64,000 nucleotides of DNA from Ophiosphaerella korrae (taxonomy: Eukaryota; Ascomycota; Dothideomycetes; Pleosporales; Phaeosphaeriaceae): the NCBI GenBank assembly GCA_028456385.1, contig JALNQF010000008.1:372001-436000 (forward strand). The letters are read 5' to 3'. Position 1 is the first letter of the stretch; the number at the start of each line of letters is the position of its first letter. The notes under the pieces were generated by a model. It saw only the letters and a list, made by a program, of their open reading frames with translations, had not been told where the DNA came from and searched no databases. A program made the position numbers and the translations under genes. Positions 9,837-21,899 of this stretch are shown here, piece by piece.

Positions 9837-10569
9837 GACGACCGTGCAGTAAGGACGCTAGCAATCAATGCCCTAAGGTAGATAGTCACGATAAACGAGG
9901 TGTCACAATTGCAATTTGGACATGGCATAGCGGCGACCTGGGCTTTCTCATTATACGCCGCTAATTCCTCCGCAGCTGCCCTATCCATACAAGCGGTCTC
10001 AGTCAATATGTTCCGCAATAATACTTTCCACTAGAGAAAGCTGTCCGGCACGGTTCCTATTAACCATCGCGGTACCAGCTTCAAGTAATGAATGTCCCAC
10101 TATCGCCATGTCTGCCAATAACACCTCTCCGTTCCTAACGACCATCCAACGCACACATTGAACAAAGGAAACACAGTTTCGAAAGATTGTCATGTACTCT
10201 CTGCAAGCAGAGGGGGTGGAGAAATAGAAAAGCGCTATCATGGGGCAGATTTAGACGTGATTACGGGACATGATGGGGGTGAGCAAACTCCACGGGCAAA
10301 GAATAAGGTAAGAGTGGAAAGATGATGATGCATGCAGCCTGCCGTTTCGAGTACGCCGAAGAAAGCCATTGAGACGGACTCGGTCCGTCTTATTGTTTTT
10401 TCTGGGTTTTCCTTTCAGTGAGTGAGGTACGAGAAGCGAGTTGCATGAAGCGCTGTCGCTTGTTGTCAATTTGAGTTGAGTATCGGAGTTGCTGAGTTAG
10501 TCAAGTTGGGAAACTCCGGATGTGTTTGTTTGCGGTTGTTGCTTTTCATTTTCGATGACTGGTGCAACT
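9837..10569. other. Intergenic region between convergent genes
   Basis: Contains only short minus-strand frames (9833-10018 and 9999-10241). One has a CPNCNC motif, but I could not join the two by a phase-consistent intron. No supported gene. Confidence 0.4.
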
Positions 10570-11501
10570 TTAGATGGTCTTGGGAGTACCGCGAGGGTTG
10601 CTGTGGCATGTTAGTTCAGCAGGATGAGTTGTGAAGAGTCAAGATGAGCTAAAGATCAAGAGATGCGTGAAGCTCACCTGGCATCCGTCAGATCATCGAC
10701 ATGATTGCACATAGCCACGAATAAATCAAAGAACAGTTTTCCCCCCATCTCCATTTCCATTTGCATAGTGCCGCTGCGTTTGAAGGTTTTTCGGCTGCGG
10801 ATAATTAGGGCGAGGTAGTGAGCGCGCAATCTGCTGTCACTGTCCGGGGTGTTCTCGTAGGCATACCGTGCTGAGCGTAGGATCGTTCCGACTTCGATCC
10901 CGCTCTGCAGGCCCTGCTTGCGCAGAGAGAGCTTCTTGAGCTCTTCTAGGCCGTAGCGATCGGCAGCACAGTACACGGCTGTATCACGGAGAAGAACATC
11001 GCCCACACCGGTGTGAAAGAAGGTTGGCTCAACTGCGACTACGCGGTCGCTTCTGTTTGGGTCGGGTGAGGTGATTGCGCCCTCGAGGATGAACGTCTGC
11101 CTGCGCTTGTCTTGGAGCAGGCGTGGATAGTAGTCGCCTTTGTAGAGATATTCGAGGATACAGGCGAAAATCTCGGGCTCCTCACTGGGGAGGTTGATGC
11201 GACGGTTCGCACTCTCGAAGAACTGGCCCTGAAGTACTTCTGCAAAGTACGGGGAGTGACATAGAACGTCTTCATGCGCGGCGAAGAGTCGCTCTTCGGA
11301 GCCGATGACGAGTGTTACAATGGCAGAGGTGAGTCTCGGAGAGACATCTTCCATCATTGGACTATCTTTGCGTTTCTCTGCCATGGCGGCTATTTGCTTC
11401 TGTTTTGGGGCAGAAACATCTCCTCGAAACGATTTCTTCGGCTGTTTGGTTATCTTGCCCGAACGATCTTTCGAGCTAGCGAATGAGCGTTTTCCGAACA
11501 T
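10570..11501 (-). CDS. BTB/POZ domain protein
   Basis: Exon 11501-10678 plus a short last exon 10600-10570, joined across a 77-bp intron (donor GTGAGC, acceptor CCACAG), encode about 284 residues. The BTB fold starts near residue 55: a strand segment VTLVIGSEERLFAAHEDVL, then HSPYFAEVLQG, the INLPSEEPEIFACILEYLY segment and later helices. BTB domains dimerise and can serve as Cul3 adaptors, but this protein shows no second recognisable domain, so its partner is unknown. I chose MFGKRS at 11501 rather than the in-frame Met at 11675, because the upstream part looks like 5' UTR and is not BTB-like. Its N-terminus is basic and Ser-rich. Confidence 0.85.
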
Positions 11502-12758
11502 GTTGGACGAAGAGAGGGATCGTAGCGAGTGGCGGAGGGACGAGAAAAGAGTGGACAGGTTAGTTTGACGCAGGGTGATTGTGGGGAGCTCTGGAAGCTC
11601 TCGAATTTGGCGCTTTTCGCGAAAAAAGTGCTGGATCCGAGGCTTAATGTGTATCAACACTTGCGTGAGACACACACCTAATTGTCGAGCTGAGGCTTGT
11701 CGAGAGGGCGTAAAGCGCGAGTGTGGGGAGCAGCCAGGCTTAAATAGAGCCCAGCATTAGCCTTGCCAAGCACCATCCCTGCAGCCTAATGGGCTGTGCA
11801 AAGCAGAATGAAGCCCACGTTATTCGCTAATGGTTCTATATGCGCCCTGAGTGGAAGCACAGAATGTTAGGCATCACGGCTGAACCAGGCTGCGGGTGCT
11901 GATTTGGCGCACCGCGCAACATGGAAGTCTGTGGAACACACCTGTTTCGTTTACCTGCTCATTGAGCGAGGACAACACAGTTGCATGACGTTGCAATGGG
12001 ATGGAGGACAAAGCCACCAGGCCTGATGCGCCATGCTGCAAGACCAGAAGATGAATCGCACTTATGATTCCCGTTGCATCGCGTCAACAAACTGACGCGT
12101 CTACATCACGTTGAGTCGTGATGTTGTGGTCGCATGTGACTCACAAGGCGGGTGATCTTGGGACGTCCATGCGGCCTCATCGATTCCGGCAAGGCGTGGG
12201 AACTATCTTCGGCTACCACCTGGATACAGTCCGCTAGGAATGGTCCTGGTTCGGAAACCTTGGAGCGGTCTCGAAAGTGACCTCCAACGTATTATTTGCA
12301 CCGTTCTGTGGCTCGACCTGATTGTTTCTATCGGGAGGGGATGAGTGCTTGGAAGAGTGATATACAAGGCTGAGCTAACCATATACAACAACAGCCTAGC
12401 TCGAATAGGAAAACTTCCACCCCATTGTTGACTGCTGGAAGTCATCCGCATACTCATGCAAGATAGAGTCTGCTAGTTTATAGAGACACCAAATATTCTT
12501 TCAATAGTGTCGTTCACCACGCAATGAATCAGTTTCAGAATTGAGAGATATGTAACTTTCCCTAGTGCTAGAGAACATTGTACAGCCTTTGATACTAAGC
12601 AACAACATCTGACGAATTTAAGAAAGAATTCTCAATGTCCGGCAAAAAGTTAGGCATGGGGGCTAAGTAGCCCAATGAGACTTTTTCATATATTGACTGA
12701 GCGGCTCCTCGAAGATGTTCAATCGTTGTACACAAAATATCATTAGATATCCATCGCA
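11502..12758. other. Intergenic region
   Basis: Upstream region of the BTB gene. On the minus strand a TATTTAA-like element near 11740-11750 precedes the start by about 240 bp. It also holds the 3' flank of the transporter. Small frames here have no recognisable content. Confidence 0.4.
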
Positions 12759-14463
12759 TCATGTTCGCTGACCGTAAGCCATGACCTTGACATCCCCTAC
12801 CTCGACATCGCATTGGAGCCGTTTTAAGTGTGAGCCAAGTTGACTAGTTTCCCATACGGGAATGCCTATATCGAAGACATTGTCCATTTCCTCAAGACTT
12901 CTACCCTTGGTCTCAGGGGCAGTAAGGAACATGTGAATGAACGCCATAACATTGAAGGTGCCGAAGATGATGTAAATTTTCCAGTTGATACTCCACAATA
13001 GAGGGGGCACAGCGAACGCAAGCATGCAATTCCAGGCCCAGTTGGAAGCAGTAGCCAAAGATACAGCCTTCGCACGGACTTTGGCTGGAAAAATTTCAGA
13101 AGAATATGTCCAAGAAGTAGGTCCCCAGGTTGTGGCAAATGCGGCAATGAAAAGGTACGAGCAAGCAACAATAGCCTTTGAAACCATGGAGTGCCCTTTG
13201 GGAATAACCCAAGAGATGTCTCCATCTGTCTTGTTGGAATCGGTGTTGCCATACAAGGCTTGTAAAGCGCCTATCGCGAACAGGCAGGTAGCCATGAGGA
13301 GTGACCCGATGAGCAGTGTAAGCCGACGACCAAACTTGTCGAGGTAGAGGATGGCGGGAAGAGTCTGTGAACAGAGAAATCAGCTCCGGCTTGCCTGTAG
13401 TTTTTCAATGAGTTACTTACCATTGCAACGTTGATAATATATTGAATAGACGCAGTAAGCAGTGTATCGTCGATACCGGCCCCTCTCATTAGAAAAATTA
13501 CATAGTACATCGCAATATTAACCCCCGATAATTGTTGCCACATCTGAATAGACATACCGAGGATGACGCGCTTTAGGATTCGCGGTTTCGCTAGCGCCCC
13601 GAAGCTGGTCTCGGCCTGTTCTCGCTCGAAACGAAGGGCATCATTGATTACTTTGTATTCGGCGAGAACCTTTGCGTTATAAATATCTCCATTGCCGTGT
13701 AGGTGACCAAGGACGGTAAGAGCTTCTCTCCATCGGTCTTTTGATGCGAGCCAACGCGGAGAGTAAGGAAAGAAGAAAAGACTTAAAAAAAGAATGGCAC
13801 CGGGTACAGCTTGAATAGCCCAAGGAATACGAAAGGCTGCGGTGCTTTGATTAGGGTTTGTGATGCCGCCATCAATAAATGATGAACCGTATTGGATAAA
13901 GTATTGAATAAGAATGCCCCACGTAATGGCCCATTGATAGAGCGAGACGACTCGTCCACGGATGTTCTTGGGCGAAATCTCAGATTGGTAGATTGGAACA
14001 ACAGCGGAACAGACGCCAATGGACCATCCTGCAATAAAGCGACCAATACAGAGAAATATAATACTATTGGCTGCAGTTTGGGCAATGGCACCGATAACCC
14101 AAGCCAGAGCAGCGACCTGGATGGCAGTCCGGCGAGACAAGCGATCAGCCAAGAAGGACGAACTCAAGGAGCCCATGAGGGAGCCCGCAGGCATCTGTGT
14201 CAACACAATCAGCAAAGCTGAATACTAAAACTGGATCACTAGACTTACAGATGCAGTGATCCCACCCTGGCTGGGACCGCTGGGTGCTCCGAAATAGTTC
14301 TTGTAGGCCGGAGTAGCAATTACTCCAGACATTGACGAGATATCAAATCCGAATAGGCCGCCACCAATGGCGGCGAAGCTACAGATGGCTAGAACCTATC
14401 AGTGTAGCTCAATGACAACTGTAGCAAGGCCGGCTTACCGTATACATTGTAGAAGGTCCTCAT
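12759..14463 (-). CDS. MFS sugar transporter
   Basis: Proton-coupled hexose or polyol transporter of the sugar porter family, in the plasma membrane. Exons are 14463-14439, 14388-14249, 14194-13421 and 13364-12759, all phase-consistent, giving about 515 residues with 12 expected helices. Landmarks in order: GGGLFGFDISSMSG in TM1, the LADRLSRR loop, GRFIAGWSIG, QSEISPKNIRGRVVSLYQW, the YSPRWL element (Tyr where most family members have Glu), WQQLSGVN, and the terminal PETKGRSLEEMD signature. The short first exon supplies MRTFYNVY. The substrate cannot be assigned from sequence alone. Confidence 0.92.
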
Positions 14464-17400
14464 TTCGCCAAGTGGTTGAACTTAGGCGACGATAAGCAGA
14501 TTATTGAGTAGTTGGGGAAGTAGAAGGCAGTACAAAAGAGCTTTTATAGATCGATGAAGTAGAGTCACTATGATGGCGCGTGAATCATCAGTCATGCCAG
14601 AATTCACAACCTGGTCTGCCTGCGCTCAGACCACTGCCTCCTTTGCCCTGCTCTATGAGAGGAGCGCAAAACAAGACCGCTAAAGAAACTTGTTGGCGAG
14701 TGGAGGCATATTGAACATTGCATGACGAGTCTGGCGACTACAGAGGTGTGATAACGCGTATGCTTTTGTATATATCAGCGCTCTCTGGTGGGATTGAGCT
14801 AACCATATGTTCTAACCTATGTAGTCACTGTTCTCTATTTGTTGGCACATATTCTTCTCATCCTAGAGATGGCATTAGAAATACAGTTAAGTGGTAGAAG
14901 ACGGCGCGATGACGAGTAATAGGTCTCTAATTTGGAGTTGTAGTCCTACCCGAATACTCTATAACAATAATTCACTAATGCCGTTGTGGTGGTGCGTGAT
15001 CTCAAAAAAAAGCATTGAGTTCATTTGGGAGCTGTTTCTAGCACATCTCGCAATCTAGGCAGGCCGAACGAGCATGAGAGGGGACTATCACGTAGACTCA
15101 TGCGTGAATTTCATGAGCAATAGTCGACGTGAGTATCCTGATCAAATAGTAAGAGTGGGGCATCACTGAGCCAAAGGCATATTATCCTTGCTTCGCAAAT
15201 GTTGCAGACGGATTGAAGATAGGGTGTTGGAGGAGGTCTTGTTTGAGGTGAGAAGCGAGCACCTTGACTGCAATGCCGTCTATCCTGAAGCAGTATAATT
15301 ACCCAACAAGCCTCAGACCCTCTCACTCAGCAACCTGATATGCTTCGATTCGTTGATAACCTCGTCAGATTTGCATGGTTAATCATTAGACCCGGCTCTC
15401 TGAGCTGTGGGATAACGAGAGGACCTACCGGTGCGTATTACTTTCATTGCCAAGAGACAACCACATACCTGTCAAGGCTAGCCAGATCTGTAAATAGAAG
15501 CTAAGGCACAGAGTTTCTACGATTTGCAAGAAAGGCCAAAGTCTATTGAGACGTCAATCTGTTGAATAGCACGACCTGGGCTGTGATTGCGTCGCAGAGC
15601 ACTTGGCCAAGAGTCAGGGTGCGGTTGCCTCCACTCAAGCCACTCCATCACCGCCACTCGGCGACTTTCGCTTCCGACAGTCTATCGCGCATCTTTGCAG
15701 CCTCCCAATATATCTCCTTTCTCAAGTAAATCTCGCCTCCTGCTGTCATCTCTTAGGCAAGGGAGCCACGCCGCGGTTGTAGAATCCTGGTCCATCGCCG
15801 TTGATTCGCTGCACATCATGGACAAGCGAACCAGTAGCCTTGCACTACGCCTCGCCACTCCCAATCGCATTGCTGATCACAAGATATGCCACTTCTAGCT
15901 TCGTCACATCTCGACTCAGTGTTGAAATGACCATCCTCTCCTGTTACACTGCAGCGCGTCGTCTAGTGACTTCCTAGTCTGGTCGTGACTATTGGGGTGG
16001 CGGAGATAGAGTGGAGGCTCCTGCATGAGCCTGTACCAGTGCATCTGCTAATGGAAGCAGCTGAGGGTTGATACACGATGGCGAGACCACGCGTTAGGGG
16101 TACGTACAGAAGGTCTGCAGCAGCGCCCTTACAAATACCATCGTCTTCATGTGACCATTTCCCCTCCAAGGTCTTTGCAAGGAACACAACACAACGCAGT
16201 CAGCTTAGCACTTGAGTCGCTGGGTCAAGCTTACTGTAACCACCCGAACAAGTTGCTCAGCACGCACATACCCTTCCGTATCTTGTACTACCTCGATCGC
16301 CTTACAACAGCTCCCAGTATTACTTGGGACGTTGCGATAAGTTGCCGTCAGCAACCAGGCGACATTCCACGCGTCTGGATACCCAACACAAAACGAATAC
16401 AAGCAACAACACACCTGTGCCGCAGGTTACCAGATCAAGGGCTACATCTACACCACGGTAGCTCGTATAGTCTTGCCAGGATCTTCACAGCGATTTTGAC
16501 TGGGCGGTGAGGTACACCGCATCGTGTATAGTGGGGGCAGAAAGCAAAGAAGAAACTATTCACAGTGTGTAAATTCGCTGTCATCGATGACTATCAAACG
16601 ATACTTCAAAAGTAACTCCGGACTACGTTGTCCCAATTACATTCATTACCACGTCCTTCGCGCCCACTGTCTACAACATTTCGACATAGGCCCAACAGCA
16701 AACCTAGCTAATATCAAGCACACTCCTTCCAACACTTCCTTCGAACAGTGAAGAAACGAGGTCGCCAAACCCCCAGAAACAATCGGACACCTGCAAAGCA
16801 GCGTAGTTTCTAGCCATCTTGCGAACTCATGCCTCACGGCATAGCAAACGCCGTTTTCGCCCGTACGAGCTTCACAACTTGTGACGTCTTCGTCATGGCA
16901 CTTCCACACCTCGACGCACGGAGATCAATATCACCGGAAGAGCTGATTGAAAGTGCGAGACCGTGGTTCTTGGATGCAGAAACGGTTTGGTGGAGGAAGT
17001 TTTGGATGGATTGCCGATGAGTAGGATAGGGGAGGATAAGGGGGGCATTCGCGCTTCGGCGTCTGATTTGTTCAAGAGAGTAGATTCGAGTGGGTTGATA
17101 TGTTCAAGGGCTACGAGTATGGGAGAGAAACTATAGAATTTAGAGAGAGAGAGAGAGAGAGAGGGGGGGGTGTCATATCGATCTTCAACGTCAATGCAAG
17201 CCGTGATATTGCGAGCGAGTCCTTCAACATCAACGAGATGGCATCACCACCACAAGAAAGTGAGGCAGGGACGAAAGCAAGGCTATATAGGGAAAGCAGT
17301 GAGTGGTATTAAGTCAAAGCCTTATATTTACAAGCATCCAAAAGTTGAAGCATCTAACGCCCCAGCCAATGTTTATCCAAGGTATCACTATCCGGTTCAT

Positions 17401-17470
17401 ACACTCATATGAAGCATGAACGCCTAGATGAACAACCCTCCCCATGCCCCCCCCCCTCCCCCCAACCGCT
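14464..17470. other. 3-kb gene-poor interval
   Basis: No frame here has recognisable domains, and none is extended by plausible introns. Composition is not strongly AT-biased. It contains the promoter of the transporter at the left, a dinucleotide repeat near 17142 and the 3' flank of UBC6 at the right. A noncoding RNA or an unrecognised lineage-specific gene cannot be excluded. Confidence 0.4.
17142..17170. repeat. (AG)n microsatellite with G run
   Basis: About ten AG units (17142-17162) followed by a run of G. A simple repeat in intergenic sequence. Confidence 0.9.
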
Positions 17471-18307
17471 TCAAACAGGTGCTGAAGCAATGGCCCCATC
17501 TCCCAGTGCCCGCGCAGCCAGAATATACAGGAACATGGTGCCAAACAGCAACCTCCACCTGTTCCGACTTACCCATCCCTGCCCTGCGTCTCGCGCAATC
17601 TGGGCGTCCTGCACAACCGTCGCACTTGCACCCGGCCGCCTCCGCAGGCCCGCAACTTCGGGCGAGCAATGTGGCTGCGCTGGTTGTGTGGAGCGCGGCA
17701 GTCCGGTCGTGAGGTCGATGCGCGTCTCCTTCATCCACTTGAGGTTTTCTTCGTCGACCTCGGGCCACTCGAGGCGAAACTTTGCGCCGCCGTCGCCAGC
17801 CTTGATTGCGCCTATGCCCCTTGAATTAGAGCCATGTGCGGTTGCTGTGGAAATGGCCTTGCTGCCGCCACCGGTGCTGTTCCACCATCTTGTCCTTTTG
17901 GCAAATAGCTTCCGCTCCTGCTCGCTTGCGCGCACACTCCCCGTGGTCATCTCCTCGCTGGTCATGAAACTCAACAGGCCGGTGAGGATGGTGCTGACTT
18001 CCCAGGCCGGGTTGAAGCTCTTGGGGTGGAAGTCGCTGATGGATAGACACAGCCGGGTGCTGGGCTGGAAGCGGCCACTCGGGGTGTGCATGCGGATGGC
18101 GGGCGGGGCATAGGGATAGTCGGGGGGGAACATGAGGGTGCCCCAGTACTGCCCGCCCTCATACGGCGTTTCGGGTGGGCCGGTAATGATGTAGTGCCAT
18201 TCGAGGATGTTGGAGTCGCTGGGGTGGGCGACAATGTACGGCGGCGGGGATTTAAAGATGGTCTTGTACTCCTTGGTCAGCCGGTTGGTGGCATGGGGAG
18301 TGGCCAT
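17471..18307 (-). CDS. UBC6: Ubiquitin-conjugating enzyme E2, Ubc6 type
   Basis: Tail-anchored ER E2 that works with Doa10-type ligases in ER-associated degradation. Single exon, 278 residues. The UBC fold begins at TKEYKTIFKSPPPYI, with GPPETPYEGGQYWGTLMFP and PPAIRMHTPSGRF. The active-site Cys is in TRLCLSISDFHPKSFNPAW, the noncanonical arrangement typical of the Ubc6/UBE2J group. A single hydrophobic helix near the C-terminus (LLFGTMFLYILAARALG) is the tail anchor. I chose the ATG at 18307 because the fold starts directly after it; the longer open frame reaching 18544 is upstream sequence. It is divergent from SAM50. Confidence 0.95.
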   Translation of the reverse strand: MATPHATNRLTKEYKTIFKSPPPYIVAHPSDSNILEWHYIITGPPETPYEGGQYWGTLMFPPDYPYAPPAIRMHTPSGRFQPSTRLCLSISDFHPKSFNPAWEVSTILTGLLSFMTSEEMTTGSVRASEQERKLFAKRTRWWNSTGGGSKAISTATAHGSNSRGIGAIKAGDGGAKFRLEWPEVDEENLKWMKETRIDLTTGLPRSTQPAQPHCSPEVAGLRRRPGASATVVQDAQIARDAGQGWVSRNRWRLLFGTMFLYILAARALGDGAIASAPV

Positions 18308-18571
18308 GCTGCGTGGGTGCCGTGGGCGTGGGAATGGAAGCGAGGGCGAAGGGTTTGCAAAATGCACGTGAGGTGTGCCAGGGACGCGGGACGGTGAGAT
18401 AGGACGTGTAGGAAAGTGAGATGAGGAAAAAGGCGCAGCGGCGGTTCCACGTATCGGCCTGGGGGGTGGCGGGCACGTGACGTGCTGTGACGATGCTCCC
18501 ACGGCTGGCGGTTCCGAAGTTGAGCAACTTCTGTCGCCAAGCATCCGAGCTGCAAGACACCACCAGCTCCC
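18308..18571. promoter_or_regulatory. Divergent promoter UBC6/SAM50
   Basis: A 264-bp GC-rich spacer between two start codons pointing apart. I see no specific factor site I would defend. Confidence 0.5.
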
Positions 18572-20181
18572 ATGGCCGCGCCAATGGACGACGATGTGCG
18601 TCGCAGCCCGTGCATCCGCGTCCCCGACAACTGCTAATTGAGTGCCAGGTCTTCGAGAGGCTGAGGAACAAGACGCATCCGGCCGAGCAGAAGCGGCAGC
18701 AGGACGAGCTCAATGCGCGTGTGCACACCCAGCAGAACAAGGCCCAGGAGCGTCTGGGCGAGCTGGTGCGTGGCCAATTCCAGTCCTGCCGCTCGCGCTG
18801 ACGTCTGCCACAGATTGACGACAACACCACGCTGCCCGTCACCATCTCCTCGGTCCGCATCCTGCACGCCAACCGAACACGCCGAGCCTTCCTCGAGCGA
18901 GTCGTCGACCCCATCCTGAGCGCAAACCGCCCCGAGGCATACACCCTGGCGGAGGCTTTGAAGGAGGTGGCGCGCGCTACCGACACGCTCAACCGCTTTG
19001 GCATCTTCAAGCCCCCCATTTCCGTCTTTCTCGACCGGCCGAGCCAGACAATTGCGTCGTCGTCTCCCACCGATGTCGATGTCTACATCACGGCCTACGA
19101 GCGTGGCAGCTACACCATCAAAACCGGGACCGAGGCTGGTGCGTCGGAAGCAGACGCATACGTGCATGCTGAGCTGCGCAATTTGTTTGGTGGGGCCGAG
19201 ACTTTGAATGCGCATGGCTCCTTGGGCACGAGGACGCGGTCAGCCTACTCCCTTGCCTTCGACAGCCCGATATTGAGCAACCCGGATCTCAAGTTCCAGG
19301 TCAATGGTTTCGCCAGCTCAACGCTGAAGAGCTGGGCAAGCCATGAGGATGTTCTCAAGGGCGGAACCTCGAAGCTCCTGTGGAGATCGAAAACCGGCCA
19401 CCAACACGAGTTCGGCTACTCGGGCATCTGGCGACAGGTCACCAGTCTTGCGCAGAACGCTTCACCCACCGTACGAGCAGACGCAGGCGATTCGTTCAAA
19501 TCAAGCATCACGCACTCTTGGACTAACGATAAGCGCGACTACCCTCTCCTTCCCAGCAGCGGTTACCTTGTCAAGACTATATCTGAACTTGCAGGTTTTG
19601 GCGGTCTGAATGGCGATGTAGCCTTCTTCAAGTCGGAAGCTGAGTCACAGGTCGCACTGCCCTTTGGTAACACTGGTATTACCTTGACAGCTGGGCTACG
19701 GGGTGGTCTTATCTATCCCCTCGCTCTTCCTGGTCAAAGCCAGCCACAGCCGTCTCGCATCAACGATCGATTTATTCTAGGCGGGCCTAACAGCGTCCGT
19801 GGGTTTCGCCTCGGTGGCCTCGGTCCACAAGATGGGCCAGATGCCGTAGGCGGTGACATTTTCGCGGCCGGCGGCGCCTCGCTCCTCCTCCCTATTCCTC
19901 GTGTTGGTAAGGAGACGCCCCTTCGGCTACAGGCTTTCATCAACGGTGGCCGCCTCCTCGCGCTCAAAGGCCAGAACAAGAACAGTAATGTTCAGGGCAG
20001 CTTGACCAAGACCATATCTAGCTTAACAGAAGAGCTCCCGAGCACTGCAGCGGGTGTGGGCCTCGTTTATGCGCACCCCATCGCGAGATTCGAAATCAAC
20101 TTCAGCCTACCGCTTGTGACAAGAACGAGAGAAGAAGGCAGGAAGGGACTGAGCTTCGGCGTGGGGATCGAATTCTTGTAA
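18572..20181 (+). CDS. SAM50: SAM50/Tob55, mitochondrial outer-membrane barrel assembly
   Basis: Core of the sorting and assembly machinery that inserts beta-barrel proteins into the mitochondrial outer membrane (Omp85 superfamily). Exons 18572-18595, 18649-18765 and 18814-20181 give 502 residues, the usual fungal length. The N-terminal third holds a POTRA-like region (LPVTISSVRILHANRTR... RFGIFKPPISVFLD). The rest is the surface-antigen barrel, including the conserved loop-6 motif in GGPNSVRGFRLGGLGP and a last strand ending GVGIEFL. The first two introns (48-53 bp) were placed by frame and homology. A start at 18958 would truncate the POTRA region. Confidence 0.95.
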
Positions 20182-21229
20182 ATCCCCAAGGGTACATGTA
20201 GACATAAGGAGATGAGATGACCAGGTGTTGTAGACTTGTATTAGTAGTAGAATCTCTAACATGCATTGCAACTTCCAACCCAGAGTAGAATTCGCTCAAG
20301 ATGTTTCGTTTTGCAAGTCAGTCGAGTTGCGCGCACTAGAGTCGTTGGAACTTAGCCTTCCCTTTCGTTACCCTTTTAGGCAGGCTGTTCAATTTGTATC
20401 GATTGCAGTATCGTTAGGGTGAACCCTAGGAGTCTTTAGTGAAGCGTTGAAATGGCAGGGCGAAGATGACGCCTTGCTCTGGCATCTTTCAACCCCTTGC
20501 TAGCAGATAAGCTATCTGTGTGATAAAGAAACAAGCCCGACTTCCCTTATGTACTCTTCTTCTTCTTCTTCTTCTTCTTCTTCTTCACCGTAGAACTAAA
20601 TCAGTACCCGAAGACAACAGACTGGACGTTAGCTGTTGTCTTCGACCCTAGTTCAACGGCGGCCAACGATGGGCCGGGAAAAAACTAGGCCCTACTAGGG
20701 CATAGAGTTGGAGGCAGGGGAGATCCCGCTGGCGATCTTCATGCACGAACATACATCACCAACGTCAACTCTCTAACATCCCGTACAACGTTTACTAGCC
20801 GCAGCAGTATCATCACAGGCCTGTAGCAAATACGCCAAAAATGCGCAGCGAATCTATTGAATAACGAATCCACCAGCGGCATTTCTATCTCTGATTTCAT
20901 CCAGCGAAATGAGCAGGAGGGGGTCTACTAATTCGTTGTTGCCATATGCAGGGATTTCAAGATCTGCAAGGGCACTCATAGTGTTGGTTGGGGCGGCCGA
21001 AGCCCGGTCAAAATGGCTGGTAGTTGCGTCGATATGTTTGCATTGGTCGCACCTTGCCCACCGTGCCACCCTCTGTCGTGCATCGGTCCCCCATGTTCCA
21101 GGTATATATGTGTACCTACTTGCCAATCCGCCCCACTTCGATCCCATGTCTTGCAAAAACAAACAATATCCACGCACACTGTATCGGTCCATATAATTTG
21201 GCGTGAAACACGGCTTTCTTTTTTTCACT
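20182..21229. other. Intergenic region with (CTT)n repeat
   Basis: Holds the 3' flank of SAM50 and the promoter of the following secreted-protein gene, with a TATAA-like sequence near 21191. A long minus-strand frame (20854-21285) overlaps the next gene's start and has no recognisable content. Confidence 0.4.
20555..20586. repeat. (CTT)n microsatellite
   Basis: About ten uninterrupted CTT units in intergenic sequence. Confidence 0.9.
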
Positions 21230-21800
21230 ATGCTTTTCTCGACCTTTAGTGTTGTTGTTGGGATGGGGTTTGCAATGGGTGTCATGGCACTGCCAACGGA
21301 TCTGTCAGATTTCTTGCTGGTTACGACGACTCAGCTTGATGCAGGTGCGAATCCTGCAGAGTTGAAGGCTGTGTCTGCAACTTCGTTGCTCGTACGTGTA
21401 TTCATCTCTTGCACGATTTTCGACTTACTCATGGTCGTAGGATCCTTTCAACCAGCCAGCCCTACTTTTACGACTTCAGGTGCCTGGCTACAACTCGCTG
21501 CCGAGGTTTACCTTGTCAAGTGGAACGCTGTCTACGGTTGCTCGGGCGCCATTTGGAGGTGGTAACAAGTTGTACAACAGCACTGTGGTTGAAGAGGGGC
21601 AGCAATTGCGGTTCTTGGATTCGATCCAGCCAGCGGGTAATTTGGCGCTGAATGAAGGGTATCTACTAACAGTCAACGGAGAGAAAGAAGGGTGGACTAT
21701 ATGTGATGGTCCATTGAGCAATGATGTGCTGAGCTGGAAGGGAACAGGGGCAGGATGCCAAGCGACGTATGTGCATGCTGTAGCGAAAGCGCCATATTGA
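21230..21800 (+). CDS. Small secreted protein
   Basis: Exons 21230-21391 and 21441-21800, joined in phase across a 49-bp intron, encode 173 residues. The N-terminus is a signal peptide (hydrophobic stretch FSVVVGMGFAMGVMAL, probable cleavage after MALP or nearby). The mature part has two cysteines (WTICDG and GAGCQATY) that may form one disulfide, and a beta-rich C-terminal half with an NST glycosylation site. The C-terminal pattern is reminiscent of fungal PhiA-type cell-wall proteins, but I cannot confirm that. It may be wall-associated or an effector. It converges on the FAD oxidase, with 99 bp between the stops. Confidence 0.75.
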
Positions 21801-21899
21801 AAGCGCACCAGATGAACCAAGATCATACAACATAAATTCAGCGATCGATACGAATCTAGAGTATAAATATGTGTACAGGTGAGTTATAATCAAGCTAGC

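Noticed and set aside
9833..10241. Two short minus frames, one with CPNCNC
   Set aside because: They could not be joined by a phase-consistent intron and have no recognisable family.
8859..14463. Quinate-utilisation cluster (qutG-like phosphatase plus permease)
   Set aside because: No quinate dehydrogenase, dehydroquinase, dehydratase or regulator is present; a BTB gene lies between, and the transporter is a general sugar-porter type.
17409..18113. 234-residue plus-strand open frame
   Set aside because: Antisense shadow of UBC6.
18252..19070. 272-residue minus-strand open frame across the UBC6/SAM50 promoter and the SAM50 5' part
   Set aside because: Antisense to well-supported SAM50 exons; compositional frame in GC-rich DNA with no domain.
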